DNA from: Pleurodeles waltl
Taxonomy: Eukaryota; Chordata; Amphibia; Caudata; Salamandridae
Reading direction: 5' to 3'
Assembly: GCF_031143425.1 (NCBI RefSeq)
Contig: NC_090444.1
Coordinates: 1,352,536,323-1,352,600,322, forward strand
DNA: 64,000 nt
Shown: piece by piece, positions 1-11,693 of the stretch
Layout of the letters: each line of letters starts with the position of its first letter
How positions within the stretch are numbered: position 1 is the first letter of the stretch
Notes under the pieces: model-generated
Database searches by the model: none
Told to the model about the DNA's origin: nothing
The model's input: only the letters and a program-made list of their open reading frames with translations
Program-made: the position numbers and the translations under genes

Positions 1-841
1 CTATGGGGTGCGCTGCTCATTCCGTTCAGTTTCCCTCACAGTCGGGCGTTCACCGGGGCGGGAGTCCTAGAGCTTCGCACTTACCGCCTCTTGGGAGCCC
101 TGTAATTCAAAGCCAGCACGGTTCCCGTCGCCTTAGTTTTTCAGATCAGGAGCACTTGAGTGCTTCTCAGCGCAATCTCGTAGCAGTGGGGGGTGCCGCG
201 TGTGTCCCTCGAGTCTAGCGCGAGTTAGGCTTCTACAGCAGCTCCCTCGGGCCTATACGCGTTGCCACCTCTGCATCATTGGTTCCATGCCTGGGGAGAG
301 ATGGTTTTCATCCCCATAGCGGGTCTGGACAACTTTTTTGTAGCATCTTGCTTTTGCTTCTGTTTGGGAGCTGTATAATCTTGTAGCCAGCGCGGCTCCT
401 ACCGCCACATTTTTCCAGGCCACAAGCGTTCGGAGGCTTCGCAGCACGATCGCGCGGCAAAGGAGGGCGGAGCGAGCGTCCCTCGGATCTGGTGTGAGTT
501 GAGCGTCCTGGGCCGCTTCCTCAGGTCTGTGTGTGTTGCCACTTGTGCCCCGATTACAAAATCCTGTACTTACTGCTTCGCGGGAGCTCCGCGTTGTGCA
601 GTCAGCGCGATTCCGGCTGGCTCAGCTTTTCGATTCAGAAGCACACAGTGCTTCACAGCGCGACCGCGTGACGCGGCAGGGTGCCACGAGCATCCCTCGG
701 GCCCGGCGCGAGTCACTCATCTAGGGCAGCTTCCTCAGGTCCGTGCCCGACATCGCCGCCGCTCCGCCGGCTCCGCAACTAGGAGGGGATGTTTTTTACC
801 TCCGCAGCGGATCAGATCATCTTTTTGCAGGATTTTGATTA
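1..841. repeat. GC-rich degenerate tandem repeat, about three units
   Basis: Three diverged units can be aligned by eye. They are anchored on GGGAGC at positions 93, 366 and 582, so the spacing is uneven (273 and 216 bp). Each unit carries a CCAGC/TCAGCGCG block, a GCTTC(A/T)CAGCGC-like block, a CCCTCG block followed by GCGAGT or a related form, and CTTCCTCAGGTC or a diverged form. A T-rich tail near 305-345 recurs near 790-835. CpG density is high compared with the rest of the window. No unit encodes a recognisable protein; the short open frames here are incidental. The array may continue upstream of the window. It could be a satellite fragment or part of an unrecognised element. Confidence 0.5.
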
Positions 842-1080
842 TAGGCCGGGTCGGAGCTGTGAGTTATACGTTCGACCCGGTCGCCATCTTGGTCACGCCC
901 CCCCGGCGGTGACATATCCTAAGTTGGATGGGCGCTTGAGGGCATCACAGCAGCCACAAGCGGGTGAGTACACTTGCATTCAGCTGACTCTGTGCGCTTC
1001 ACGAGGTGTCTGGGTGCAGGAGGTGGGCTGTGGGTTCCCCTAGGCCAGGGCAGACGCACAAAGGTAGATCCATTGATTTG
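842..1080. other. Boundary stretch with possible small exon and intron of Harbinger A
   Basis: No terminal inverted repeat is visible here. A GT-type donor (GCGG followed by GTGAGTAC, near 961-968) and an acceptor (TTTGCAG ending at 1080) could bracket a short intron just before the ORF2 exon that starts at 1081. The upstream part has no recognisable domain. In particular, the Myb-like region found in Harbinger C is not seen. Confidence 0.3.
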
Positions 1081-2850
1081 CAGTGGCACCGGAGCAGGAG
1101 GGAGCTGCATCACACATGGCCCTGGAGGGTGAAGTAACGGAGTCCGAAGGCACCAGTGGGACAGAGGGCGAGGGGAGCTCCACGATGGGGACAGGAGAAG
1201 ACACCAGCGACAGCGACTCCTCCTCTGATGGTTGCTCCCTTGTAGTGGCGGGCACCTCTGTGCCCACTGCATCAACAGGTACAGCCGCCACCCCCCCACC
1301 AGCACCACCCTCCCAGCAGCCCCTCAGCGAGTTTCCCATGCCCGCTCAACCAGGAGGGTGGGCATCTCCTTTGCCCCAGGCACCTCGGGCACCTCAGGCA
1401 CCTTAGACCCTGCCCCAGTCAGCCCTGCTGCCCTCAGTGAGGAGGCCATTGACCTCCTGAGATCCCTCACTGTTGGGCAGTCAACCATTTTGAATGCCAT
1501 CCAGGGTGTTGAGAGGCATTTGCAGCAAACAAATGCATACCTGCAGGGCATTCATTCTGGCATGGCGGCCAAATATGGAGCATTTCAGACTCTGGCCTCA
1601 GCACTGATGGCAGCCATTGTCCCTGTGTCCAGCCTCCCCCCTCCAACTTCCTCTACCCAGACCCAATCCCCTGTACCTCAGCCTATCCCAAGCACATCAT
1701 CAGACCAGCATGCACACTCCTCAACACACAAGAGTGGAAATGGCAAACATAAGCACCACACATCCCACAGGAACTCACACAAGCACCATCCCCATCCCCA
1801 TGCAGACACACCAACATCCCCTGCCTCCACTGTGGTCCCCTCCTCCACGTCCTCCTCCTCCCTCCCCGTCTAGTCTACACTCACACCTGCATGCACTACA
1901 TCTTCATCCACTACCTCCATCACCAGCATGCCCATCACCACACACCGCTCACGTGCAATCACCAACCCCACTACCATGCACACATCCCCTGTGTCCTCTC
2001 CCAGTGTGTCTGTGAGCCCTCCTCCCAAAGTACGCTAACGCAGGCACACACCCACCCAACAACAGCCTCCAGCCCATGCAACTTCACACAAATTCAGCAG
2101 ACGTACACCTCCTACAACCACTACCTCTTCCTCCACTCCCAAACCCCCCCATCTTCCCATCCCAGTGTGTCTAAGAAACTCTTCCTGGCTAACATTGACC
2201 TCTTCCCTACACCTCCCCGCCCCCATCATTCCCCTAGGGCCAGGCTGTCCAGGTTCCAGCCCAGCACCTCAGCCATTAAATCATCTAGCACAGTGGTCTC
2301 AGAAAGTCCGGTCACATTGCGTGAGGCACCCATCAGGGTATCACTTAGCGAGGCCAAGGAGCAGGCCATTCCACCACCTGCCAAGGTAAAGAAGGTGCCC
2401 ACGTGCTGGAGGGAGAAGCCGCACCAACCACCAAGCAAGGGCTCCTCCAAGCCAAAAGGGGACAGTGCCAAGGGACCAGCAGCGACATCAAAGGTGGGTA
2501 AGGGACACAAGGTGAAGAGCAAGTCAGGACAGGGTACGGAGGCTTCGGCTAAGTACCAGAGTCACCCCTTCTGTCAACCAGAACATCACCCTGTACGGCG
2601 GTGGACAGCGCCACTTGCACCGCCACCTCCACCGCCACTTGCACCGCCACCTGCACCGCCACCTGCACCACCACCTGCATGTCTGCTGCCTCAGCAACAG
2701 TCCCCAGCATCATCCCCAGTGGGCAGCCATCCGAGGCTGCAAGAGACGTCCTGCTGTGTCCCTGAACAGGTGCTGACACATGCATCACCGCCAGCAGCTC
2801 CGCCACCGACACCGCCACAAACTCAGACAGTGCCACCACAGATGACATAG
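1081..2850 (+). pseudogene. Harbinger A ORF2-like low-complexity protein, broken
   Basis: This is homologous to the minus-strand frame of Harbinger B at 53246-55024. In order it has an acidic N-terminus (EGAASH, then SGTEGEGS), a probable coiled-coil around 1450-1620 containing QSTILNAIQGVERHLQQ, a His/Ser/Thr/Pro-rich middle (about 1660-2040, with KHKHHTSHRNSHKHH), and a Lys/Pro tail ending in Pro-Ala runs. The frame changes between the N-terminal and coiled-coil parts, and stops fall near 1871 and 2036, so it is not intact. In Harbinger elements a second protein carrying a Myb-like domain normally assists the transposase. No Myb domain remains here. The function is inferred from element context; the low-complexity tail has no known role. 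Confidence 0.55.
2608..2680 (+). repeat. 12-bp-class coding repeat (Pro-Ala tract)
   Basis: Repeats of GCACCGCCACCT and close variants encode alternating Ala-Pro-Pro in the tail of the Harbinger A ORF2 pseudogene. This is a small minisatellite. Harbinger B has different repeat units at the equivalent part of the protein. Confidence 0.6.
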
Positions 2851-3077
2851 CTATCATCCCCAGTGGGCAGCCGTCCGAGGCTGCAGGAGATGTCCTGGAC
2901 CCTGCACAGCGAACATGAGGCACGACACCCAGCACTGTTTGTACCTGCAGGTGGCAGGCGAAGTCGCAGCAGGGTGGAGTGTGTCTCTGACTCCATGGAG
3001 TATCATGCTACCTGTTCTTAGGCAATCTCGTGGCACACACACCCAGGTGAGGGAATGGGACCTGTCACACTGCATGT

Positions 3078-3275
3078 GAAGCACTCTGGGCACAATGCCC
3101 CAGTGGAGAATCACATCCACTACCTCTGTCCTTGGCAGGATGAAGCACTCTGGGCACAATGCCCCCTCCAGAACCAGTGGAGAATCACATCCACTACCTG
3201 TGTCCTTGGCAAGATGAAGCACTTTGGGCACAATGCTCCCTCCAGAACCAGTGGACAATCACATCGACTTGAGAG
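3078..3275. repeat. Tandem repeat, three units of 64-74 bp
   Basis: Units begin GAAGCACT(C/T)TGGGCACAATG at 3078, 3142 and 3216 and run into AGTGGA(G/C)AATCACAT. They are non-coding and lie in the 3' region of Harbinger A. Confidence 0.75.
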
Positions 3276-3458
3276 ACTGTGGCTTTGAACTACCCAGGAC
3301 AAAGCAGTGGGCAACCCACCCACTGGAGAGACTTGAGAGACTGTGGCTTTGCACTCCCCAGGATAAAGCAGTGGGCAAACCACCCACCAGAGAGACTTGA
3401 GAGATTGTGGCTTTGCACTCCCCAGGACCAAACTGTGGGCATGGAGCCCCCGTGGAGC
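3266..3458. repeat. Tandem repeat, three 64-bp units
   Basis: Units begin GACTTGAGAGA(C/T)TGTGGCTTTG at 3266, 3330 and 3394. Homologous sequence appears in inverse orientation near 53155-53185 in Harbinger B, which supports a common origin for elements A and B. Confidence 0.75.
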
Positions 3459-4250
3459 AGTGGCGTCGTCCGTTAATCCTGCTGAGGTGACCCCCTCCCC
3501 CTGAGGTGCCTGTTTATTTTCCATCTGATGCCCCTGCAATGTTCTCTTCGTTTCGAGTCAGGTTTCTTGTGTGGGCTTCGTCCATGCATTTTGGGACACA
3601 GATCCACGGACAATGATGTCATTCATATCTGGACTTGTGTAGTTGGTGTACATATTTGTATATACTGATATTTTAATTTGGCCTATCTAATTTTTCAATG
3701 ATTACACTTGTTACAATCATTTCCTTTTGTCCTTGCATTCTTCCAGGGGGTGACGGGGTGTATATGTAATGTTGCTGCATGTATTTGTGTGTAGGTGTTG
3801 TGGGTGGGGGTGTTGCATGTTACGTGTGTGTGTGTCACTCTCTTTTCCCTCCCCTCCTCCCCTTTGTGCTAGGTGGAGTACTCACCGTAGTCATCGCTGG
3901 CGTCTTTGCTTCTCCTGATACACGAGGAGGTAAAGCAACATGGGCAGCACATGTAACTCAGGCTCCATGGTGTCCTGGGTCTTTGTTGGGTGTTGAAAGG
4001 TGAGTGGTTTCCATTCCAAACACTGTTTCCGCCGTGCTTTTGATGTCAGTACCGCCCCGGAAAAGGTGGCGGATAGGCTTCTTGTAATACAGTGGGCGGA
4101 ACCTTGTCTTCCGCCTGTCTGTTGGCAGTTACCGCTGCGGTGTTTGTTTCTACCGCCGTGGCGGTCGGAGTGTTAAAGTGGCTGTCTATGTTGGCAGTTT
4201 CCGCCATTGCCGTGATCTCATTTTTTTTAAGTCCTTCTTGAAGAGATTCA

Positions 4251-5160
4251 GGGGCATATTTATACTCTGTTTGCGCCGGATTTGCGTCATTTTTTTTACG
4301 CAAATCCGACGCAAAACTAACTCCATATTTATACTTTGGCGTTAGACCCGTCTAGCGCCAAAGATTTTGGAGTTTGCGTCATTTTTTTGCGTGGATACCT
4401 TCCTTGCGTTAATGATATGCAAGGTAGGCGTTCCCGTCTAAAAAATGACTCTGAGGCATGTGCGCCGTATTTATACTCCCGGGCGTCATTTTTAGTTTTT
4501 AGTAGGTGGGTCAAAAAAAATGACGTCCAGCCGCTTTAGCGTCATTTTTTAGCGCCTGTTCAGTGCAGGCGTTAAGGGACCTGTGGGCTCGGAAGGAGCC
4601 CAGAGATGCCCTCCCATGCCCCCAGGGACACCCCCTGCCACCCTTGCCCACCCCAGGAGGACGCCCAAGGATGGAGGGACCCATCCAAGGGAACTTAAGG
4701 TAAGTTCAGGTAAGTTTTTTTTAATTTATTTTTTGTGGCATAGGGGGGCCTGATTTGTGCCCCCCTACATGCCACTATGCCCAATGACCATGCCCAAGGG
4801 ACAGACGTCCCCTGGGCATGGCCATTGGGCAAGGGGGCATGACTCCTGTCTTTGATAAGACAGGAGTCATGTCAATGGAGGGTGGGAGTAAAAAAAAATG
4901 GCGCACATCGGGTTGAGGCAGATTTTTTGCCTCAGACCGACTTGCCCCATTCTTTGACGCCCAAGCTCCATTTTCCCCTACGCCGGCGCTGCCTGGTGTG
5001 GGTCATTTTTTTTGACGCACACCAGTCAGCTCCGCCGGCTAACGTCATTCCATAAATAAGGCGCCCGCATGGCGCTTTGGAATGGCGTTAGCCGGCGTAA
5101 AAATTTTTGACGCACAACTACGTTGGCGCACTTGTGCGCCAAAAAGTAGAAATACGGCCC
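4251..5160. mobile_element. Non-coding MITE, GGGC-CATATTTATAC family, copy 1
   Basis: The left end is GGGGCATATTTATAC and the right end is the inverse of GGGCCGTATTTCTAC. The sequence matches the copies at 41537 and 45535 over much of its length, including a GTAAGTTCAGGTAAG block, a C-rich mirror-like block around CCCCTGGGCATGG, and repeated TTTGCG/TGACGC hairpins. It has no coding capacity. The flanking triplets (TCA and GAA) do not match, unlike the other three copies, so this copy may have been rearranged or its duplication may have decayed. It lies directly beside the right end of Harbinger A. Confidence 0.75.
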
Positions 5161-6472
5161 GAAGTCTTTTTGGTCCTGAGAATTCAGGGAACAGGAGGTA
5201 AGCTCTATCCAAGCCCTTGGAGAGCACATCTTCACCTCAGCCAGAGAGCTGCAAGGCAGCACGGCAACAGCAAGGCAGCAGTTCTTCACAGAAAGCAGTC
5301 AGGTGAGTCCTTTGGGCATCCGAGCAGTTCTTCTTGGCAGGATGCAGGCTCTGGTTACAAGTTTCTTCTCCAGGAAGTGTCTGAGTTGGTAGGGGCAGAG
5401 GCCTTGTTTATATACCCAAATGTGCCTTTGAAGTGGGGGAGACTTCAAAGTGTGGCTTAGAAGTGCAAAAGGTCCCCTTTCAGTTCAATCCTGTCTGCCA
5501 GGATCCCAGTAGGGGGTGGGGCAGTCCTTTGTGTGAAGGCAGTCTACTGTCCTTTGACATGCAAGTGTCAGGTCCTCCACCCTCCCAGCCCAGGAAGACC
5601 CATTCAAAATGCAGATGTATGCAAGTGAGGCTGAGTATCCTGTGTTTTGAGTGTGTCTGAGTGAATGCACAAGGGAGCTGTCAACTAAACCCAGCCAGAC
5701 GTGGATTGTAAGGCACAGAAAGATTTATGTGCAGAGAAATGCTCACTTTCTAAAAGTGGTATTTTTAAAATAGTAACATTAAATCCAACTTCACCAGTTA
5801 GCAGGATTTTACATCACTATTCTGGCCATACTGAATATGACCTTCCTACTCCTTTCAGATCAGCAGCTACCACTCAAACAATGAAGGAGGGCAGCCCCAA
5901 TGTTAGCCTATGAAGGGAGCAGGCCTTCACAGTAGTGTAGAAATGAATTTGGGATTTTTTACACTACCAGGACATGTAAACTACATAGGCACATGTCCTG
6001 GCTTTTGCCTACACAGCTCCCTGCCCTATTGGTTACCTAGAGCATACCTTAGGGGTGTCTGTTACGTAGAAAAAGGGGAGTTTTTAGGCTTGGCAAGTAT
6101 TTTTAAATGCCAAGTCGAATTGCCAGTGAAACTGCACACACAGGCCTTGCAATGGCAGGCCTGAGACAAGGTTAAGGGGCTAATGAAGTGGGTGGCACAA
6201 TCAGTGTTGCAGGCCCACTAGTAGCATTTAATCTACAGGCCCTGGGCACATATAGTGTTTTTTACTAGGGTCTTACAAGTAAATTAAATAGTCCGATTGG
6301 GTATGATCCAATGTTACCATGTTTATAGGGAGAGAGTATACGCACTTTAGCACTGGTTAGCAGTGGTAAAGTGTGCAGAGTCTAAAAACCAGCAAAAACA
6401 GTATCTAAAAAGTGGAGGGAGGCAGGCAAAAAGTTTGGGGTGACCACCCTAAGGCTGTCAGATCTAATAACA
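5161..6472 (-). repeat. LTR-like interspersed repeat, copy 1 (minus orientation)
   Basis: About 1.2 kb is homologous to 9461-10753. Shared blocks include CTTTGAAGT...CTTCAAA, AGGACATGTAAA, CCTTAGGGGT, GTCGAATTG(C/G)CAGT, AGGCCCTGGGCAC and TTTAGCACTGG followed by AGCAGTGGTAAAGTG. Read on the minus strand it begins TGTTA, as expected for an LTR. No internal coding region is attached. I infer a solo or truncated LTR of an unidentified retrotransposon. Confidence 0.55.
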
Positions 6473-7549
6473 GTCCTTCATCACTGTATCCTGGAGGTGA
6501 TGAACGGCAAAAATAAATAAATAATGGCCTATAATCTGCTGGGCTTTGAAAAAGTATGTCAGGGATGCAGTCAGAATAGGCTCTGCATCAACATACCTAA
6601 GGTCTGCTGGCCACTAAATTGAGTGGGCGGACCTTCCGCTCGGGGAACAGGGTCCTATGTCAATGTTGCTTTGGAGTACCCTGTCTACCAAACTCTTCTA
6701 CAGTCTAATAGCATGTACACTGGATAAAACCATGATATTTTCACTATAGGAAAACTATATTGTCACATCCTGATGAGAATAATAAACCTGTTCCCCTACA
6801 TTGCAGCAGAAGTTTATTTGCTATTAGAACATCTGTATACTTACTTAACCAACCCTATATTTGAATTGAAAAGTGCCTGTAGCCAGATGTTTACTTAAGA
6901 AGGTTGTCATGCTGGGCACAATTTTGATTAAGCCAAGAGGGAAGTGTTATTCTTTATCAGGAAACAGGTTACACAGGTGTTGACTATAACACGTGGGGTC
7001 GAAATGGGCATTCCAGAGCAGCAGAAAGGTCTTGGGATTCAGCAGAATGCATTGGAATGTTCTTAATACAGGTTAACTGAAATCCCAAATTCTTCCTGAA
7101 CAAATCATCTTTACCAGATCCCCTGGCATACGAGTTCATTAGAAAGTAATGCAAGTATTTGCATGTAGCTTTGACAGTTGGAACTTCCTCTCTGGTTCCA
7201 AACCCTTTTGCCCCATTTGCCAGATTTATGTATTATCACGTTAAAAATATACAGTGCATCTCGTCCTGAATGGCCATTAGCATTGCAATTTTCTTAATGC
7301 AAATATACTTTTGATGAGATTCCTTGGGTTCTTTTAGAAACCTAGACTTCTAAATAGGTGTTCCTCTGTCATTTCACTCTTTTACAGTATGCATCAAAAC
7401 AAACACTCCCTAGTATCTTTGGTTTTAGTCTGGAAATATCACTACCCCAATAGCTTTTAAAAATTCAAAGGCCTGAATGACCTGATTGTCACTCCTAAAG
7501 TCAGTCAAAACCGATTCCATTGCAGGCCCATCCCTGTATAGAACTCTAA
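6473..7549. other. No gene recognised
   Basis: AT-moderate intergenic sequence without a long open frame, terminal repeat or recognisable domain on either strand. The 7300-7550 part may be the decayed 3' side of the Penelope-like element next door, but I could not confirm any conserved motif. Confidence 0.4.
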
Positions 7550-8450
7550 CAGTTTTAAACATTTACAGTAAACTACAAAATTCCCTACATTAATCACTAG
7601 ATGACATTTCAAAGTATTGCAGCAGTAAACCCAAGGCTACCTTAACATCTTTCACATCAGCAATGCTTTTTCTTACACCATGATTCATGCTTTGAAATTG
7701 CATGTCAGCACAATCCTGTATCAGGTGTGTAACTCTGAGCACTTTTTACACTAGCTTAGGAATGTTCTCTTTTAATGCTTTAGAGTCACAGATGTTATAT
7801 TGTAGAAGGGAGCTTCTGTTTGTTGGTTTCCTTTAAAACTCTGTGGCAACACCAGCATCAAGGATGGAGAACGTTGTTTAGAAAAGAGAGGTTCTTGCTG
7901 CCATGTTGACCAGTAAATCTGAGTTGTGGATTACAATCATTCAAAAAGGTCAGAAAAGTAGGAATGCCTTCCTCGTTGCCTTGCCAGAGTATCAGAATAT
8001 CATCAGTATAATGTGCTCATAATTTAATAAGTTAATGATAGGAATTACTTGAGGAGAAGATATGTGTGACTTCAAAGTCCAGTATGTAAACGTTCGCCAG
8101 ACTTGAGGCAAAAGTGCTGCCATAAAACTTCCCTTAGTCTGAAAATATAAAGCCAGAGTGGCACATTTGATGAGGAAAGTGGCCAGAGTCATGTATTCGG
8201 TGTTGGAAGATTGCAGAAGACGTTTAGTAGTCCATAGAGCTTCTTCTTGTGGTGTATAGGCATGCAGGGACTCTATAACAGGATTCAATATCAAGAATCA
8301 GAATATGTGTCATGGGGTTAAATTCCTGAGTGTCCAGGAGGCATCCATCTAGCTACCAACGGTAAAAAAAAAACGTATGAGCTCCTTGAGCATGGAGTAT
8401 TCACTGTGGTTGCTTATTATGGAGGACAAATGCCCTTGCTTTCTCTACTA
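7550..8450 (-). pseudogene. Penelope-like element reverse transcriptase, decayed
   Basis: On the minus strand several reverse-transcriptase blocks appear in order but in shifting frames. They are a LDIES-type block near 8300; a block matching the family's KG(T/S)-MG-FAP-SLANVY motif around 8070-8150 (SSLANVY readable); the palm motif YTDDILILWQG at 8010-7978 with both aspartates present; a downstream LxFLN segment; and a thumb-type block RKPTNRSSLLQ with KALKENIPK near 7840-7760. These features are characteristic of Penelope-like retroelements rather than LTR elements or LINE-1. Frameshifts and stops are frequent, so the copy is dead. No GIY-YIG endonuclease was recognised. Confidence 0.7.
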
Positions 8451-9192
8451 CATTTTCTCTACTGTATATTGAAATTTGATATAATGAATCACCTCATTTT
8501 TTAGCTCTGAGGAACATTTAGTGCATCAATGGTCAAAATTAGTATTTGTCACTCAACAATTAATCAATGAGAATGTACTGAATTTCACTGTCTTGGTTAC
8601 ATCTAAGCTAAACAACTTGAGCTGTGCTATACTGACTCGGAGCAACATCATCATCTTTGCATCATTGTATCTGACTACCTTCTCTAACATCAGCTTTAAA
8701 ATTATGGAATCCATGAAACCTATTATTGGATGCTTTCGAGTCCTGTGCACCCCAGAAATGTAGGCAGAGAATGCCTAATCTCACCAATGTTGATGCGAAT
8801 TCTAATTTCATATTAGTTTAAAGTGCAGCCTGTGTTGATTTTATGGCACAAACAAATTGTAACACACACACACCCATTTTGTCCTACGGTAAATAAGTGC
8901 ACTTATACAGTAGCTTTTTATATTGTTCTGAAACGTTTTGCATTTATCATCCAAGTAATCACTCCTAAATCATTCTTTACATTCAGACGACTGCACCATG
9001 GGCATTGTGATGTTGTTTCTTCTGGTGTTTTATGTTTAGTTGTAAGCCATTTTTTCTAAATAATTCATATATTAACAGAAGACTTTACAAAACTCTATTG
9101 ATACAATTGTTATAATTGGCAATCATAAAGGTATATTAGTTCTATTTGCAATGGTTTTCAAGATACCCCGTCTCAAAACTCTGAGTTACCAT
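8451..9192. other. No gene recognised
   Basis: AT-rich sequence. Open frames of 65-80 codons on both strands at 8521-8763 mirror each other and show no domain. It may be upstream debris of the minus-strand Penelope-like copy. Confidence 0.4.
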
Positions 9193-9460
9193 GGGGCCAC
9201 ATGTACGTATGTTTGGAATTGCGATTTCCTAATTGCGATTCCATGCGAATCGCAATTTAGGGAATAGCAATTTCAAATGCAAGAAACTCCATTGAGTTTC
9301 TTTTGTGATTCCCCGTGGGTCGCAAATAGACCTGCCTCATTAATATTAATGAGGTAGGTCGCAATTAACAGGGATGGTGGCCTGCTGGTGTCAGCAGACC
9401 ACCATGTCTGTGATTGCTTTTAAATAAAGCAATCTTATTTTTTAAACGCAGGCCGTTTTA
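9193..9460. mobile_element. Partial MITE with GGGGCCACATGTACG terminus
   Basis: It begins GGGGCCACATGTACG and contains repeated TTGCGATT/AATCGCAA motifs and small palindromes (TTAATATTAATGA, and GGTGGCCTGCTGG facing CAGCAGACCACC). These are typical of a fold-back MITE. No matching right terminus was found, so only the left part is supported. It abuts the LTR-like repeat that follows. Confidence 0.45.
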
Positions 9461-10753
9461 CTTAAAGGAAAGCTCAGGTCAAGCCCTTAGAGATTGTTCT
9501 CAAGCAGGAATGCACGACGAAGTCCAGTCTTTGTCCCTTGCACAGGCAGAAGCAGCAGCTGCAGGATAGCCCAACAAAGCACAGTCACAGGCAGGTACAG
9601 CACTTCCCCTCAGCACTTCAGCTCTTCTCCGTGGCAGAGGGTCCTCTTGATTCCAGAAGTGATCTGAGTTTGAAGGGTTTTGGGTGCTCTTCATAAACCC
9701 CTTTCTGCCTTTGAAGTAGGCCTACTTCAAAGAGAAGTCTCTGTTGTTTTCACGAACCTGCCTTGCCCAGGCCAGACTCTAGACACATGCCAGGGGATTG
9801 GAGACTGCATTGTGTGAGGGCAGGCACAGCCCTTTCAGGTGTAAGTGACCACTCCTCCCCTCCCTCCCAGCACAGATGGCTCATCAGGATATGCAGGCTA
9901 CACCCCAGCTCCCTTTGTGTCACTGTCTAGAGAGAGGTGCAAACAGCCCAACTGTCAAACTGACCCAGACAGGACTCCACAAACAGGCAGACTTACAGAA
10001 TGGTTTAAGCAAGAACATGCCTACTTTCTGAAAGTGGCATTTTCAAACACATAATCTTAAAACAAACTTTACTAAAATATGTATTTTTAAATTGTGAGTT
10101 CAGAGACCCTAACCTCCACATTTCTATCTGCTCCCAAAGGGAATCTGCACTTTACTCATATTTAAAGGCAGTCCCCATGTTAACCTATAAGAAAGATAGG
10201 CCTTGAAACAGTGAAAACCGAATTTGGCAGTATTTCACTGTCAGGACATGTAAAACACATAAGTACATTTCCCACCTTTTACATACACTGCGCCCTGCCC
10301 CTGGGGCTACATAGGGCCTACCTTAGGGGTTTCTTACATGTATAAAAAGGGAAGGTTTAGGCCTAGCAAGTGGGTACACTGGCCATGTCGAATTGGCAGT
10401 TTTAAAACTGCACACACAAACACTGCAGTGGCGGGTCTGAGCCACGTTTAGAGGGCTACGTATGTGGGTGGCAGAACCAGTGATCCAGGGCCACTAATAG
10501 CATTTGATTTGCAGGCCCTGGGCACCTCTGGTGCACTGTACTAGGGACATACCAGTAAATCAAATATGCCAATCATGGAAAGCCAATTGCACATACATTT
10601 TACATAGGAACACTTGCACTTTAGCACTGGATAGCAGTGGTAAAGTGCCTAGAGTATCAAAAACAGCAAAAACGGAGTCCAGCATACATCAACAACCTGG
10701 GAAACAGAGGCACAAAGATAGGGGAGACCACGCCAAGGATGCCAAGTCTAACA
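9461..10753 (-). repeat. LTR-like interspersed repeat, copy 2 (minus orientation)
   Basis: Homologous to 5161-6472 across most of its length and in the same orientation. On the minus strand it starts TGTTAGACTTGG at 10753, a better preserved terminus than copy 1. It has no coding content. The two copies differ by many substitutions and small indels, which suggests old independent insertions rather than a recent duplication. Confidence 0.55.
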
Positions 10754-11528
10754 ACAGCCCAGATGAGGTATGAAAAAGAAGCCACCTGTCTCTATGGCTG
10801 AGGCCCCCATCAACTAAAATGAAACTCCTTACCCTACATTCCGTGTTTTCATCTGCCTCTTAAATGATGCTCTTCCGCAACGCATACACCAATTAATTCA
10901 AATGCAACTGCAAACCACTGCAACCCGAACCCACTAAATCATTGGGGTAGGCTTCAGAAGGAGCTCTGCAACTTCTGATTATGATTACTGGATTCAGAAT
11001 GCTCCCTGAAATCCTTCACAAAGAAAGCCATAAGAAAACCCATCAAAAGAAGGGTTTGACACATTATGTGTGATTCCATCAAGATTTCTAGAATTACCTA
11101 GTGGAGAAAAGGAACCTCATCCTCCAGCTTTGGAAGAAAAAGGCGCAAACGATGGGACATTCATAAGGGTTCACCAGACCTACAAAATAACCATTGTCAA
11201 TGATTCTGGGTCTAAACAAAAGCTAGAGCTGTGATACAAGAAGCAAAGAAATATACCTTGAGTGGTGCTTGGGTTGGAAAGCTTTCTGACCCAACATCAT
11301 TCCACTGTAATTCTGGAGATAAAAATCTCCCTGATTCAAGCAAGCATGTTTTGGTAGAGTCAGTAATGTCATATGTTCCTGTTTAGGTTCATATACTGCT
11401 CTGTCCACTTGCCAGCAAGGCATCCTATGTAACACATGCACAAATGTTGTCTAATAAAGGTAATAAATCAATGCTGCATACTCTTTACTGGACTGTGTGG
11501 AATCCATAGGTTTTCACACGCCCTAACC
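10754..11528. other. No gene recognised
   Basis: Unique-looking intergenic sequence. The 72-codon frame on the minus strand at 11223-11441 has no recognisable domain. Confidence 0.4.
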
Positions 11529-11580
11529 CAGGGGCAGCTCCTTTACAATGGCCAAGGAGCGTCACACCCCTTGTGAAGCC

Positions 11581-11632
11581 AGCAGCTGAAAAATGGAACA
11601 ATAGTTTATTATTGTTTTATTTTTCAGCTGCT
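11581..11632. repeat. Near-perfect inverted repeat, 24-nt arms
   Basis: The arms 11581-11604 and 11609-11632 (AGCAGCTGAAAAAT and its complement at the outer ends) pair with three mismatches around a 4-nt loop. Confidence 0.85.
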
Positions 11633-11693
11633 ATCTCAGACAGCTGGTGCAGGAAGGGGCTGGTCCACGGGAGGGGAAGAGGAGTCAGTACTT

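Larger units (their letters stand above)
1081..4219 (+). mobile_element. Harbinger (PIF) element A, left-truncated
   Basis: The stretch holds an ORF2-like pseudogene followed by about 1.3 kb of 3' region. It ends in a CCGCC-rich terminus near 4020-4219. Read on the minus strand, that end (GGCAATGGCGG next to TGAGATCACG) resembles the left ends of the Harbinger elements at 52338 and 60709 (CTCATTATGAC...TTGGCGG). The last few bases expected of the terminus are replaced by a T run. The 3' tandem repeats and the short exon-like block near 3870-4005 also align with Harbinger B. No left terminal repeat and no transposase frame were found, so the element is partial. Confidence 0.6.

Noticed and set aside
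1..841. CpG island with the first exon of a host gene
   Set aside because: No splice-consistent exon or conserved peptide is visible, and the sequence is internally repeated.
3078..3458. CRISPR-like array
   Set aside because: Units are directly adjacent without unique spacers and the genome is eukaryotic. These are ordinary tandem repeats of a Harbinger 3' region.
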